This document shows, one piece after another, positions 55,308 through 64,000 of a stretch of DNA of 64,000 bases. A program made the position numbers and the translations under genes. The DNA is taken from the NCBI GenBank assembly GCA_958450325.1, contig OY288257.1:58357938-58421937 (forward strand), written 5' to 3'. Position 1 is the first letter of the stretch. The number at the start of each line of letters is the position of its first letter. The stretch is from Agrostemma githago. Its lineage: Eukaryota > Streptophyta > Magnoliopsida > Caryophyllales > Caryophyllaceae. The notes under the pieces were generated by a model. That model had not been told where the DNA came from and ran no database searches. It saw nothing but the letters and a program-made list of their open reading frames with translations.

Positions 55308-58300
55308 ATGGCGCCACAAAATCAATCTGCAATTGACATAAATGATCCTCTCTACGTCACTTCTTCTGATCTCACTGCACATAAACTCGTTTCTACTATC
55401 TTCGATGGCACCGGTTTCAGCAATTGGAAACGAAGTATGGAGATTGCACTCTCAGCGAGGAACAAGCTAGGGTTCATCAATGGAAAAATCCCCAAACCTG
55501 CAGCAAATGACAGTACAGCAGAGACATGGCAGAGGTGTAACGATATGGTATTCTCTTGGATCTTAAATTCCTTATCCGAAAACATCTCTAGTTCAATTCT
55601 TTTCTCAACTTCTGCCAAAATTGCTTGGGATGACCTTGAGAATAGATACGGTCAGTCAAATGGCGCAGAATTATATGGTATTCACAGGAAATTGACGGAT
55701 CTTAGTCAAGGAAATGACAATATTGCTGCTTACTTCACTAAAATGAAAGTAATTTGGGATGAAATCGATTCCATGGGTCTAAACCCTAATTGTTCAGGTT
55801 CTTGCTCCTGCGGTGCGAGTGCAAAGCGTGAAAAATTTCAGCAAGATCAGAGAGTCGTACAATTTTTGATGAGTTTGAATGCTTCCTACAATACAATCCG
55901 AGGTACTATTTTGATGCAGAATCCCTTGCCTTCCATTGATACTGTCTACAATAATTTGCTGCAAGAGGAAAGACAAAGGGAAATCCAGAATGAAGTGCAG
56001 TTTCACAGCGATTCTGCTTCTTTCTATGCTAAGAATCAGGGGTATAATCAAGGGTATCAGGGACATCACAGTACTCAGCAAAGCACTCCTGCAACTGCTC
56101 AATATTCTACTCAAGGAGAAGGAACAAGAAACCAAATTTCTGCAACTATTGCAAGAAATTTGGGCATATCATCAAGACCTGCAGAAAACTTGAGTACAAC
56201 AACAAGAAACGCTATGCCAACAATGCAGTTCAGGAAGATTTTAACTCCAACAATGGAGGTTCTGTGTCTGGTCCCGTACCTCAGTCCAACCAAGGCATGA
56301 ATTCAACTCCTGGAATGGATTTAGACCGAGACATCACTCCTGAAATGTACCAACAGTTAAGGCAAATCTTGAATTCTTCTTCATCTAATTCTCATATTCC
56401 AGCCACTGCCAATTCTGCTGGTAACACTCTTTACTCCTCTAACTCTACTTTGCCTGTATATCATAATACTTGGATTTTGGATAGTGGAGCTAGTGATCAC
56501 ATGTGTGTCAATAAAGCTATGTTTTCTGACATTGAAACTGTCATTAACCCCTTTTCCATCTCTTTACCCAATGGACATATTGTCACCATCAATACTAAGG
56601 GAAGTGTGCCTATTACCCAAGATATAATACTCAAAGATGTCCTTTATGTTCCCTCTTTCAAAATCAATTTACTGTCCATATCTAGATTGTCCAAGCAATT
56701 GAATGCCACCATCCATTTCACACCTGATTTTTGTGCATTGCAGGGCTCTTCTTCGAAGATGCCTCTGGTCCTTGGTAGATCTCACAAAAATCTCTATTTC
56801 ATGCAGCACGCTACTCTTTCTCCTCCTGCTGCGTCTAGCCTTTTACCACCTACACATACTAGCTTTGTTAATTCTGTTCAGTCTGTTGATGTATGGCACA
56901 TTAGACTTGGTCATTTACCTTTGTATAAACTACAAAATCTGGATATTTGTAAAGTTACTGAAAGGAATAAAAGCATGATTCATTCTTGCTCTATTTGTGC
57001 AAAAGCTAGACAACATAGACTATCTTTTTCCAACAGTAATATACAAACTAAATCCCCTTTTCACATGATCCACATTGACCTTTGGGGTCCTTACCACACA
57101 CAAACTTATAATGGGTATAAATATTTTTTAACCATTGTGGATGATTTTACTAGAACCACATGGACCCATCTTCTATCTTGCAAGAGTAATGCCTTATCCT
57201 ATGTTCAGGAATTTGTTACTTTTGCCAAAAACCAATTTCAAATGGATGTCCAAATCATTCGCTCGGATAATGCTTTTGAGCTAGGTTCAAGCAACCATGG
57301 GAAAGAATTTCTCTCTACTCATGGAATAATTCACCAAACATCATGTTTTCACACTCCCCAACAAAACGGCGTTGTTGAGCGCAAACACAAACACCTCCTT
57401 GAAACCGCTCGTGCCTTAATGTTTCAAGCTCATCTACCTAAGAAATATTGGGGTGAGTGTATTCTCACTGCCACCTATCTCATAAATAGATTACCTACAA
57501 AACTACTAAATCACAAATCTCCCTATGAACTTTTGTTTCACAAAAAACCTGATTTTTCTCATCTTAAATCATTTGGTTGTCTATGTTATGCTTCTTCCCC
57601 TAAGCCTGGTAGAGACAAATTTGAACCACGTGCTATTCCTTCAGTCTTCCTTGGTTATCCTTTTGGTAAGAAGGCATATAAGCTTCTTAACCTAGATAAT
57701 AATTCCATCTTTTTCTCCAGGGATGTCATATTTCATGAGTCCATCTTCCCTTATGTTCATTCTTCCTATCATCCTTCTTATCCGTCTCATTTCTTACCTA
57801 CTGTAATACCTGATAATCCTACACCTCCTGAACATCCTATTTCTAGCTCTCCAGATCAGTCTACCATTGAACCTCTTTCATCCTCTCCCATTCCTTTGAG
57901 GCATTCTTCCCGCATTCCTCGCCTTCCCTCACATTTAAAAGACTTTCAATGCTCTCTTCCTCATTCTTCTACCTCCTGTGTCCACACTTTGACTTCCCTT
58001 TGCACCCCTTCTTCCATTCATCCCTTTACTATTTCTTGTTTTAATGTCAGTTCTCATTCTTTTTTGCACACATGTGACCGTCTTCCTATACAAGACCATG
58101 TATCTTATGACCAGGCAGTAGTATTTCCGGAGTGACAGGCAGCCATCTCTACTGAATTTGATGCTCTAGCCAACACTAATACCTGGTCCTTAGTCCCTCT
58201 TCCTAAAGGCAAAAAGGCCATTAGTTGTAAATGGGTCTTTAAAGTTAAACATAAGTCAGATGGATCCATCGAAAGGTACAAAGCTCGGCTAGTTGTGAAG

Positions 58301-59644
58301 GGTTACACACAAAAAGAGGGGATCGATTATACTGAAACTTTTTCTCCTGTTGTTAAAATGACTACTATAAGATGTTTAGTTGCAGTTGCTCTCAAGAAAG
58401 GTTGGTCTTTGACCCAACTTGATGTAAACAATGCTTTTCTCCACGGTGACTTGGATGAGGAAGTCTACATGAAGCCTCCCCAAGGCCTATCTCTTTCCAA
58501 TTCTGCTCTTGTTTGTAAACTCCAGAAATCGCTTTATGGTCTCAAACAAGCAAGTAGACAATGGTACGCCAAGTTGAGTTCTGCCCTTAAGTCCAGAGGC
58601 TACGTGCAATCATTAAATGACTACTCCCTTTTCTCCAAGTGTGCTGATTGTTCCCAGACCTTCCTCGCCATTTACGTGGACGATATTTTAATTACCGGTG
58701 ATAATAAAGACGAAATATCTTCTCTCAAGAATTTTCTCAATGATACTTTCAAGATTAAGGACCTTGGCAATCTTCATTATTTTCTGGGTTTAGAGTTCAC
58801 CCTTGTTCCTACTGGAATGACCGTCACTCAACACAAATATGTTCAAGATTTACTGCTTGAGTTTAAATGTGCTGATATGCCTCCTACTCGCACTCCCCTT
58901 AGAAGCTCTCCTAAATTGACTATTGAGTCTGGTGTTACATTATCAGATCCCACCCCTTACCGAAGGCTGATTGGCAAATTGAACTTCTTGACTCACACAC
59001 GACCTGATATTTGTTTTGCTATTCAACATCTCAGTCAGTTCCTGTCCTGCCCAACTGATCTTCATTGGGATGCAGCCCTCCATGTCTTACGATACATTTC
59101 AGCTGCTCCTTCTCAAGGGATTCTTCTCAACTCCACCAATGATTTTACTTTACAGGCATTTTGTGATGCTGATTGGGCCTCTTGCTCTCACTCACGCAGA
59201 TCTGTGAGTGGGTTTTTGGTTTTTCTTGGTGGTAGCCTTGTTTCTTGGAAGTCGAAAAAGCAGCAAACCGTCTCGTTATCCTCTGCCGAGGCGGAATATC
59301 GTTCTATGCGTCGCCTCACGGCTGAATTGGCTTGGCTCACGCGTCTTCTGGGTGAGTTTGATATTCCTGATATTGTTCCTGTTCCCATCAAATGTGACAG
59401 CCAGTCTGCCATCCACATCGCCAAAAATCCGATCTTCCATGAACGGACTAAACACATTGATCTCGATTGTCACTATGTTCGCGAGCAATTACAAGCTGGG
59501 TTGATTTCGCTTTCCTATATACCTACTCAACTCCAGCCTGCTGATTTGTTCACGAAACCCCTGTCTACTGCTCAACATTCTCTTCTTCTATCCAAGTTGG
59601 GTATGTCTTCTCCACCCTCCAACTTGAGGGTGATGTTAGAATAA
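55308..59644 (+). pseudogene. copia element 3 Gag-Pol, one frameshift and one nonsense codon
   Basis: Gag starts at the ATG at 55308 (MAPQNQSAIDINDPLYV), with GTGFSNWKRSMEIALS and CNDMVFSWILNS. Just before the zinc knuckle (CNYCKKFGHIIKTC, from about 56134) the coding frame moves back by one base; the shift lies at about 56060-56115. The second frame gives protease (LDSGASDHMCV), pre-integrase (HIRLGHLPLYKL) and integrase (IRSDNAFELG, HTPQQNGVVERK). It meets TGA at 58133-58135, where relatives have Trp in FPEWQ. The same frame continues with reverse transcriptase (IYVDDILITGDN) and RNase H (FCDADWASC, LSSAEAEYRSM) to 59644 inside the LTR. No slippery heptamer is obvious, so these look like lesions. 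Confidence 0.92.
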
Positions 59645-59887
59645 TAGATGTCGGTTAGTTACAAGTTTGTTACAAGTTTAAGTTTGTTACAAGTTTGTTA
59701 GATCTTTCATTAATTCTTTCATTCAACTTGTACATATATACATACCACATCCGTACTCCATTAATTAATTGATGATAATACAAAAACAAGTTTATTTAGC
59801 TTTTCTTCTTCAACGTTTTCTCTGAAATTCCTCCATTAATTCTACCTTCAATTCCTCCATGGAATCTGCTCATTCATCAGATTAACA
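59634..59887 (+). repeat. 3' LTR of copia element 3
   Basis: 254 bp, no difference from the 5' LTR seen by direct comparison. Preceded by the purine-rich CTTGAGGGTGA. Confidence 0.96.
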
Positions 59888-59892
59888 CAAAC

Positions 59893-60880
59893 GCGATGGC
59901 CTGAAGGCGACACCAAGCTGAGAGAAGATGGATAGAATCAATTGTTATGAGTTGTTCCGGCAATATAATGTCTTCAAATATATAGTTACGCTTTCAAGAC
60001 TTAAAACATTTCGCAAAGCCAGAGACTTAAAGGCTCCTTTTAGAATTAGAATTTGGAGACGGGGTGCATCTATCTATTACAATATGATCCATACCACTCC
60101 AGTCCACAAGTTCTAATGTCACCAGCATTCTGCATTTCTCAATCAAATCACAAAAGATATTTGGTTTGACAAATGCAATATCCGTCAGATCGAGTAAGGT
60201 GCATAAGTTTGGGAAACCCGAGGAAACAAGTAGCTAGGCGGAGGATTTATAGATAAATTTACCAGATCAATCTGCACTAACTCAATGATATAGGCCAGAC
60301 GTAATATACATCGTCTCGTGTGAGACCGTCTTACACAAACTTATTGTGAGACTTAACTACACAATACTAATAACCAACAAGAAAATAAAATTAAAATAAA
60401 TAAAAACTAAAAGTAACCACCCTCATGTGAGAAGTCTCACAATAACGATAGTGTGAGACCGTCTCATATGAGTTTTTGTGCTTATAAAGATAATCGATTA
60501 AAATCACGATCGCTTGGATTCGGTTATTAGATAGGAAAGATATCCATTGACTGAGTCTGAGGGTCGCATGATCCATCCATGTCTGTATTTTATATATGGA
60601 ATATACAGTACAAGAAAAAGAAACGAATTGGGCCATTATGATGAAGAAGTATACCGCTGATAATGCGGCTGATTTTTTGCCAATAACAAATTCCATACTT
60701 GGTTTTTTGCTGCTTTGGAAATTCAGGACCAAAATTGATCAGAGCAACTTTAGTGATAACCAAGCACAAGCACGTCTCCAATGTGTGGACAACACGCTCG
60801 TCTGTGCAGCATTACGGATTGGCAACTTTTCGAGGATTTTATCAATCACAATACTTGGAGCGCAGCATTGCTGAAAAAAT
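59893..60880 (-). pseudogene. F-box/LRR/FBD pseudogene, 5' part
   Basis: From high coordinates: an F-box (VIDKILEKLPIRNAAQTSVL, then STHWRR, about 60850-60780), then pieces of the usual next segment in different frames (LLHHNGPIRFFFLY; TLRLSQWISFLSNNRIQAI at about 60560-60500). After a MITE-like palindrome, leucine-rich repeats follow (FPNLCTLLDLTDIAFVKPN, IEKCRMLVTLELVDWSG; then DAPRLQILILKGAFKSL). A GATA duplication at about 60068-60077 shifts the frame between the last two, and a TAA follows NNS. A dead gene even without the copia insertion. Many plants have large families of such genes. Confidence 0.8.
60313..60472. mobile_element. MITE-like palindrome with GTGAGACCGTCT ends
   Basis: CTCGTGTGAGACCGTCTTAC on the left and, inverted, CTCATATGAGACGGTCTCAC on the right, continuing to TTATTGTGAGACTT in both arms. 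About 160 bp, within the F-box pseudogene. No clean target duplication. Similar single words (TGTCTCACATGAG) occur near 53655. Confidence 0.55.
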
Positions 60881-61793
60881 CCTCCATTTGTTTAGATTCC
60901 TGGGAACATACAATGGAACTGCTGCCTGGAATGATTTTGCATGAGACATACTAGTACATACACTTGTTTTATACTGTAGTGTACTTGTACTGAACTGCGA
61001 ACATCACAGGGAAATTGAAAAGACATTATTAGAGTGTATTCCCAATCAAAATAATAACTGCCTTGATCAAACACAAATTAATGCAGACTTAATAAGATAC
61101 ACGGATTATTGCGCTCCGTATTGAAGTGATTATCGTTTACGAGTAGTGTTATATATGTACAACTATTGTCTTTTGCTAAGTTAATGAGTAACATATATAG
61201 AAAAATAAAAACTACTCCGTAAATGAGTAAGACTCACTATTATGGAGTCTCTAATTATCGTTAATGAAAGATCATCTTTTCTGAATTTTTGTGTAAGAAA
61301 TTTTGGGAAATGTTACCAATACAAAATAAGGTCAAACTGATACTAAACCTAATAAAAGTAGATATGATTAACATAAAAAATATACAAATATAAAATGAGT
61401 ATACTTATTATACAAAAACAGATACAGAGTGTCTGAGTACAAAAAAAAAAATTGTCATTTAGAGTTACAAATAGTATCATCACAAACAAAAATTTATCAT
61501 TAAACAATGTCTAGGAATGTTACTTGGAGAAAGAAGTTATGAAAATGAAAAGACCAATAAAACACCAGACTAATTTTCTTAAACGATAATCATTTCATTT
61601 CAATACGGTGAAGCCAAAGTGATTTTAAAGTGAACCAGGACACTTAGAATTATTCACGCGTGTTGTTGCTTCTTGAGAACCCATTATCGATTTGGTGCTA
61701 TTTTAAAAAGTTTTTTCACTTGGTGCCGGCTTGAAACTATTTACGCCAAATGGTTCCACGTCATTATTTTTTATATTTTTTTATATTTGTAGG
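60881..61793. other. AT-rich non-coding stretch
   Basis: No gene or repeat recognised. TACTCCGTA occurs at about 61213. The right end may be the 3' flank of the truncated gene at 61970-62207. Confidence 0.35.
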
Positions 61794-61919
61794 AGTATAC
61801 CGCTGTCCCCCAAAGCGGTATACTACCGTAAACCGATTAAGTTTTGAGACGAGATTTTACACTTCAAATATTTTTTTTTTCTGAAATACCTGAGAGTACC
61901 GCTGTCCTGGACAGCGGTA
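61794..61919. repeat. Two perfect hairpins sharing the word ACCGCTGTCC
   Basis: Hairpin 1: AGTATACCGCT (61794-61804) and its complement at 61814-61824, with a 9-nt loop. Hairpin 2: TACCGCTGTCC, T, GGACAGCGGTA (61897-61919), an 11-bp stem with a single-base loop. Both lie just downstream of the unknown minus-strand coding fragment. Confidence 0.85.
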
Positions 61920-61969
61920 TAAAACACGCATCAAGGAATTCCTGAACATAACAAAACCACTTAATTAAA

Positions 61970-62207
61970 CTAACTCTCAGGCTTCTTCTTCGCCACATCC
62001 AGCAACGACTTCCTCTTGAGTGCTTCCCAGGACTTGGAGTAATGAAGCGTCTCGACATCGTAAAACACAATCTGATTAGGTATCCAAAGGTGGCCGCATC
62101 CACTAGAGACGAGGTCATCGTTTTGGCCTTCAATTCGGAAACAACCTGCAGCATGGAAATCGGTTATGCAAGCGCTCAACTGAGCCGGGTGCGACTTCCA
62201 ATCTTCG
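61970..62207 (-). pseudogene. C-terminal fragment of an unknown protein, cut by an LTR
   Basis: An open frame of about 78 residues (HEDWKSHPAQLSACITDFHA, then CFRIEG, SSGCGHLWIPNQIVFYDVET, ending VAKKKPES) runs from the LTR boundary at 62208 to a TAG at 61972-61970. It has the composition of a real protein but no motif I recognise. The 5' part is missing: the LTR begins where the frame should continue. Confidence 0.4.
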
Positions 62208-62417
62208 TGTGAAAGTGTGAAAGAATAATACCGAGAATATACTTGATACGATTCTCGATATTATACTTGTGTGATATTGTAATTATGTAAAGATATTATA
62301 TGGTAGAATATATTGTGTGATATAGTGATATTGCTAGGAGTAGTAATTGGTATATATGTACGTAATACATGAGCAGGAGATCAATAAGAAATATTAAGTT
62401 CAAATCAAACTTTGTCA
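62208..62417 (+). repeat. LTR of a fourth copia element
   Basis: From TGTGAAAGTGTG to ...CTTTGTCA, about 210 bp. The right end is fixed by the primer site at 62418; the left end is inferred from the TG start and the break in the neighbouring coding frame. Confidence 0.7.
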
Positions 62418-62429
62418 TGGTATCAGAGC
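62418..62429 (+). other. Primer binding site, initiator tRNA-Met
   Basis: TGGTATCAGAGC directly after the LTR. Confidence 0.9.
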
Positions 62430-62494
62430 GGAAACTGTGATCCATACAAAGTTAATCCATCAAAAAAAAAATCTCAAAAACTAGTCAATTCGCC

Positions 62495-62767
62495 ATGGCA
62501 GGTAATGATGAAAAGAAGGGAGACGTGAAAGGTCCTAAGACAATTCCCACGACATCCCCACTTTATTTACATCCATCTGACAATCCGAGTCTGAGCGTGA
62601 ACCAAATCGTCTTTAATGGCAATAATTACGATATGTGGGCGGATGCTATCAAAACGGATTAGATGCAAAAAATAAATTAACATTTATCGAAGGGGAGGTA
62701 GAAAAGCCAAAAAGTGATGGCGAAGAAGACACCGTCGAATTAGTAGCATGGCGGCAGTGCAACGCTA
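62495..62767 (+). pseudogene. Truncated copia Gag start
   Basis: ATG at 62495 opens MAGNDEKKGDVKGPKTIPT, then PLYLHPSDNPSLSVNQIVF. A one-base shift at about 62650 moves to NGLDAKNKLTFIEGEVEKP and AWRQCNAM, where homology stops. The Gag is of the HPSD type, as in elements 1 and 3. The break at about 62768 coincides with a TG-starting sequence that looks like another LTR. Confidence 0.75.
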
Positions 62768-64000
62768 TGTCAGCCTATTGTGGACATGACATAGGTCCAC
62801 CCCGACGCGGCCACGCGCGGGTTTGGGGAGGCGAATGAATCTCCATATGAGATGGTCAAATTGAAATTTAAATCGAAGTTGGAGTCGCCACCGAATTTTA
62901 TGATTATTCGGAACCATTCGAGCCCACTCTATGTCGTAGTGGGCCGTGTACAAAATACGGCTCATTTCCGATGTGAGAGTTTATTGGGCTCGTCCTTTTG
63001 CATTTGATACCGATACCAACTTGATCGGATACTGTGTATTGAATGACTCTCGTGTGCCAACGGTTTCGAACATCCGGAAACCGAAGTTCTGAGTAAGGGG
63101 TGAGGGTACGTGTTGGGAAGTTCACAAAGAACGCCCAACCCCGCCCGCACATTAGCGGCCTCTACTAAGATATCGAATGATTTTTGAATACGCGCGTTAG
63201 TAATACGATGAATGATATGCAAACATTGTTTTCCTAAGCATGCGAGGAATTGAATGGGTTGCTAAGTCGGTTTAATGCATGAAAATTAACGTCAAAGTTG
63301 AATTTAGCATGTGAGATTCGTTTTAGTATAATAAAAGAAACGATAAAAAAAGATGAATTTGCTACAAAAGATGAACAAACGAGTTAGTATCGGTTTGTGA
63401 ATATTAATATAGCAAATATAATAAATATACGAGATCGAGAAAATGTTAGTCGAAATCTGAAAAATATTGCTAAAAAACGCTGTTTTGTATAAAAAACGAA
63501 GTTCGAAAAAAAATAATAAAATAAGAAAGACGAGCCGCGTTTCAGATGGCCACGCGGCTCGCCCGGGACGCATGCGACTCGCGTCCCGGCCTGTTTTCGA
63601 GATCGATTTTTCAAAATTCGATGCTTTTATTAAATCGCGTACAAATATTGCATAATTTGTACTCGATCTAATATTTTCGATATTCGTTATATTCGATATT
63701 TGATTATGTTATTGATATCAAATACTCGGAATGGTTTTTTTAGAAAAGATGTAAATTTTGAGAAATCGCTTGTAGAATAATAAAAAAAATGGACGAAAAA
63801 GGCAAAAAAAGAGGTTCGGGTTTCAGGCCCGTGCGCGAGTCGCCTGGGTGGGGCGCGACTCACGTGCGGGTCTGTCCCGGTTTCGCTCGTTGTTCGAAAA
63901 TTGTTAATTTTGATAAATCGCGTATAAATACGAATTAATTTATACTCGATTTATGTTTTCGATATTCGATTATGAAATCGATATCGAATATTCGGAATGA
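62768..64000 (+). mobile_element. Gypsy-like LTR or end region, runs off the window
   Basis: Starts TGTCAGCCTATTG directly in the truncated Gag. Contains GGAGTCGCCACCGAATTTTA (62881-62900), a word I associate with Ogre/Tat-type Gypsy LTRs. The right part has two diverged tandem units (about 63475-63738 and 63740-64000), each with a GC-rich CGAGTCGC patch followed by TCGATATTCG words. No coding sequence. Family and boundaries are tentative. Confidence 0.45.

Larger units (their letters stand above)
54943..59887 (+). mobile_element. Ty1/copia element 3, recent but coding-defective
   Basis: 254-bp LTRs at 54943-55196 and 59634-59887 that look identical base for base. The target duplication CAAAC is at 54938-54942 and 59888-59892. 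Primer site TGGTATCAGAGC is at 55197-55208. It interrupts the F-box/FBD pseudogene. It is related to element 1 by Gag and Pol sequence, but the LTRs are different. Confidence 0.96.

Noticed and set aside
56040..56134. Programmed minus-one frameshift in copia element 3
   Set aside because: No slippery heptamer is visible and the related element 1 has a single frame; an indel is simpler. Kept only as an alternative in the finding.

Overview
This is nuclear DNA from a flowering plant. It has a spliced plant raffinose synthase gene, F-box/FBD and AIPP2-like gene remains, tRNA-derived SINEs, Stowaway MITEs and three largely complete Ty1/copia elements. The frequent short word TACTCCGTA/TACGGAGTA and the mix of repeats make me guess a eudicot of the Caryophyllales. 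That lineage guess is inference only.

Layout. 1-1.4 kb: exons of an AIPP2-like (SPOC-like domain) gene on the minus strand. 2-4.4 kb: a Stowaway-like MITE, then a degraded LTR that carries a nested SINE and a second Stowaway. 4.7-9.15 kb: the one clearly intact cellular gene, a four-exon raffinose synthase on the minus strand, with a MITE in intron 1 and a GTAT microsatellite in its leader. 10.2-13.3 kb: a tiny ORF and two decayed copia fragments in opposite orientation. 15.0-19.8 kb: a nearly complete minus-strand copia element with a perfect 5-bp target duplication. 19.8-25.1 kb: AT-rich non-coding DNA with a SINE, a solo LTR and a Helitron-type 3' end. 25.2-30.3 kb: a dead L1-type LINE on the minus strand, inserted into the second copy of a tandem repeat. 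31.1-33.05 kb and 42.4-49.2 kb: six elements, each bounded by (TA)n tracts. They share related termini, and the larger ones carry arrays built on GTTAC with about 22-bp spacing. 33.08-42.31 kb: an intact copia element (Angela/BARE-like) with 1313-bp LTRs differing at only three positions, sitting in a (TA)n tract between two of those elements. 49.5-51.7 kb: a Mutator-like element with long TIRs and a 10-bp target duplication, and a Tourist/Harbinger-like element. 52.3-53.7 kb: two outward-facing Helitron-type 3' ends. 54.3-60.9 kb: a minus-strand F-box/LRR/FBD pseudogene split by a plus-strand copia element whose two LTRs look identical. 61.8-64 kb: the end of an unknown gene cut by a copia LTR, itself apparently interrupted by a Gypsy-like LTR that runs out of the window.

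The only cellular function I can state firmly is raffinose synthesis (galactinol + sucrose to raffinose + myo-inositol). Everything else is mainly a record of nested transposition. The least explained part is the cluster of (TA)n-flanked elements with GTTAC arrays. Coordinates of exons, LTRs and target duplications were read base by base. Family assignments rest on motifs, not on database searches.
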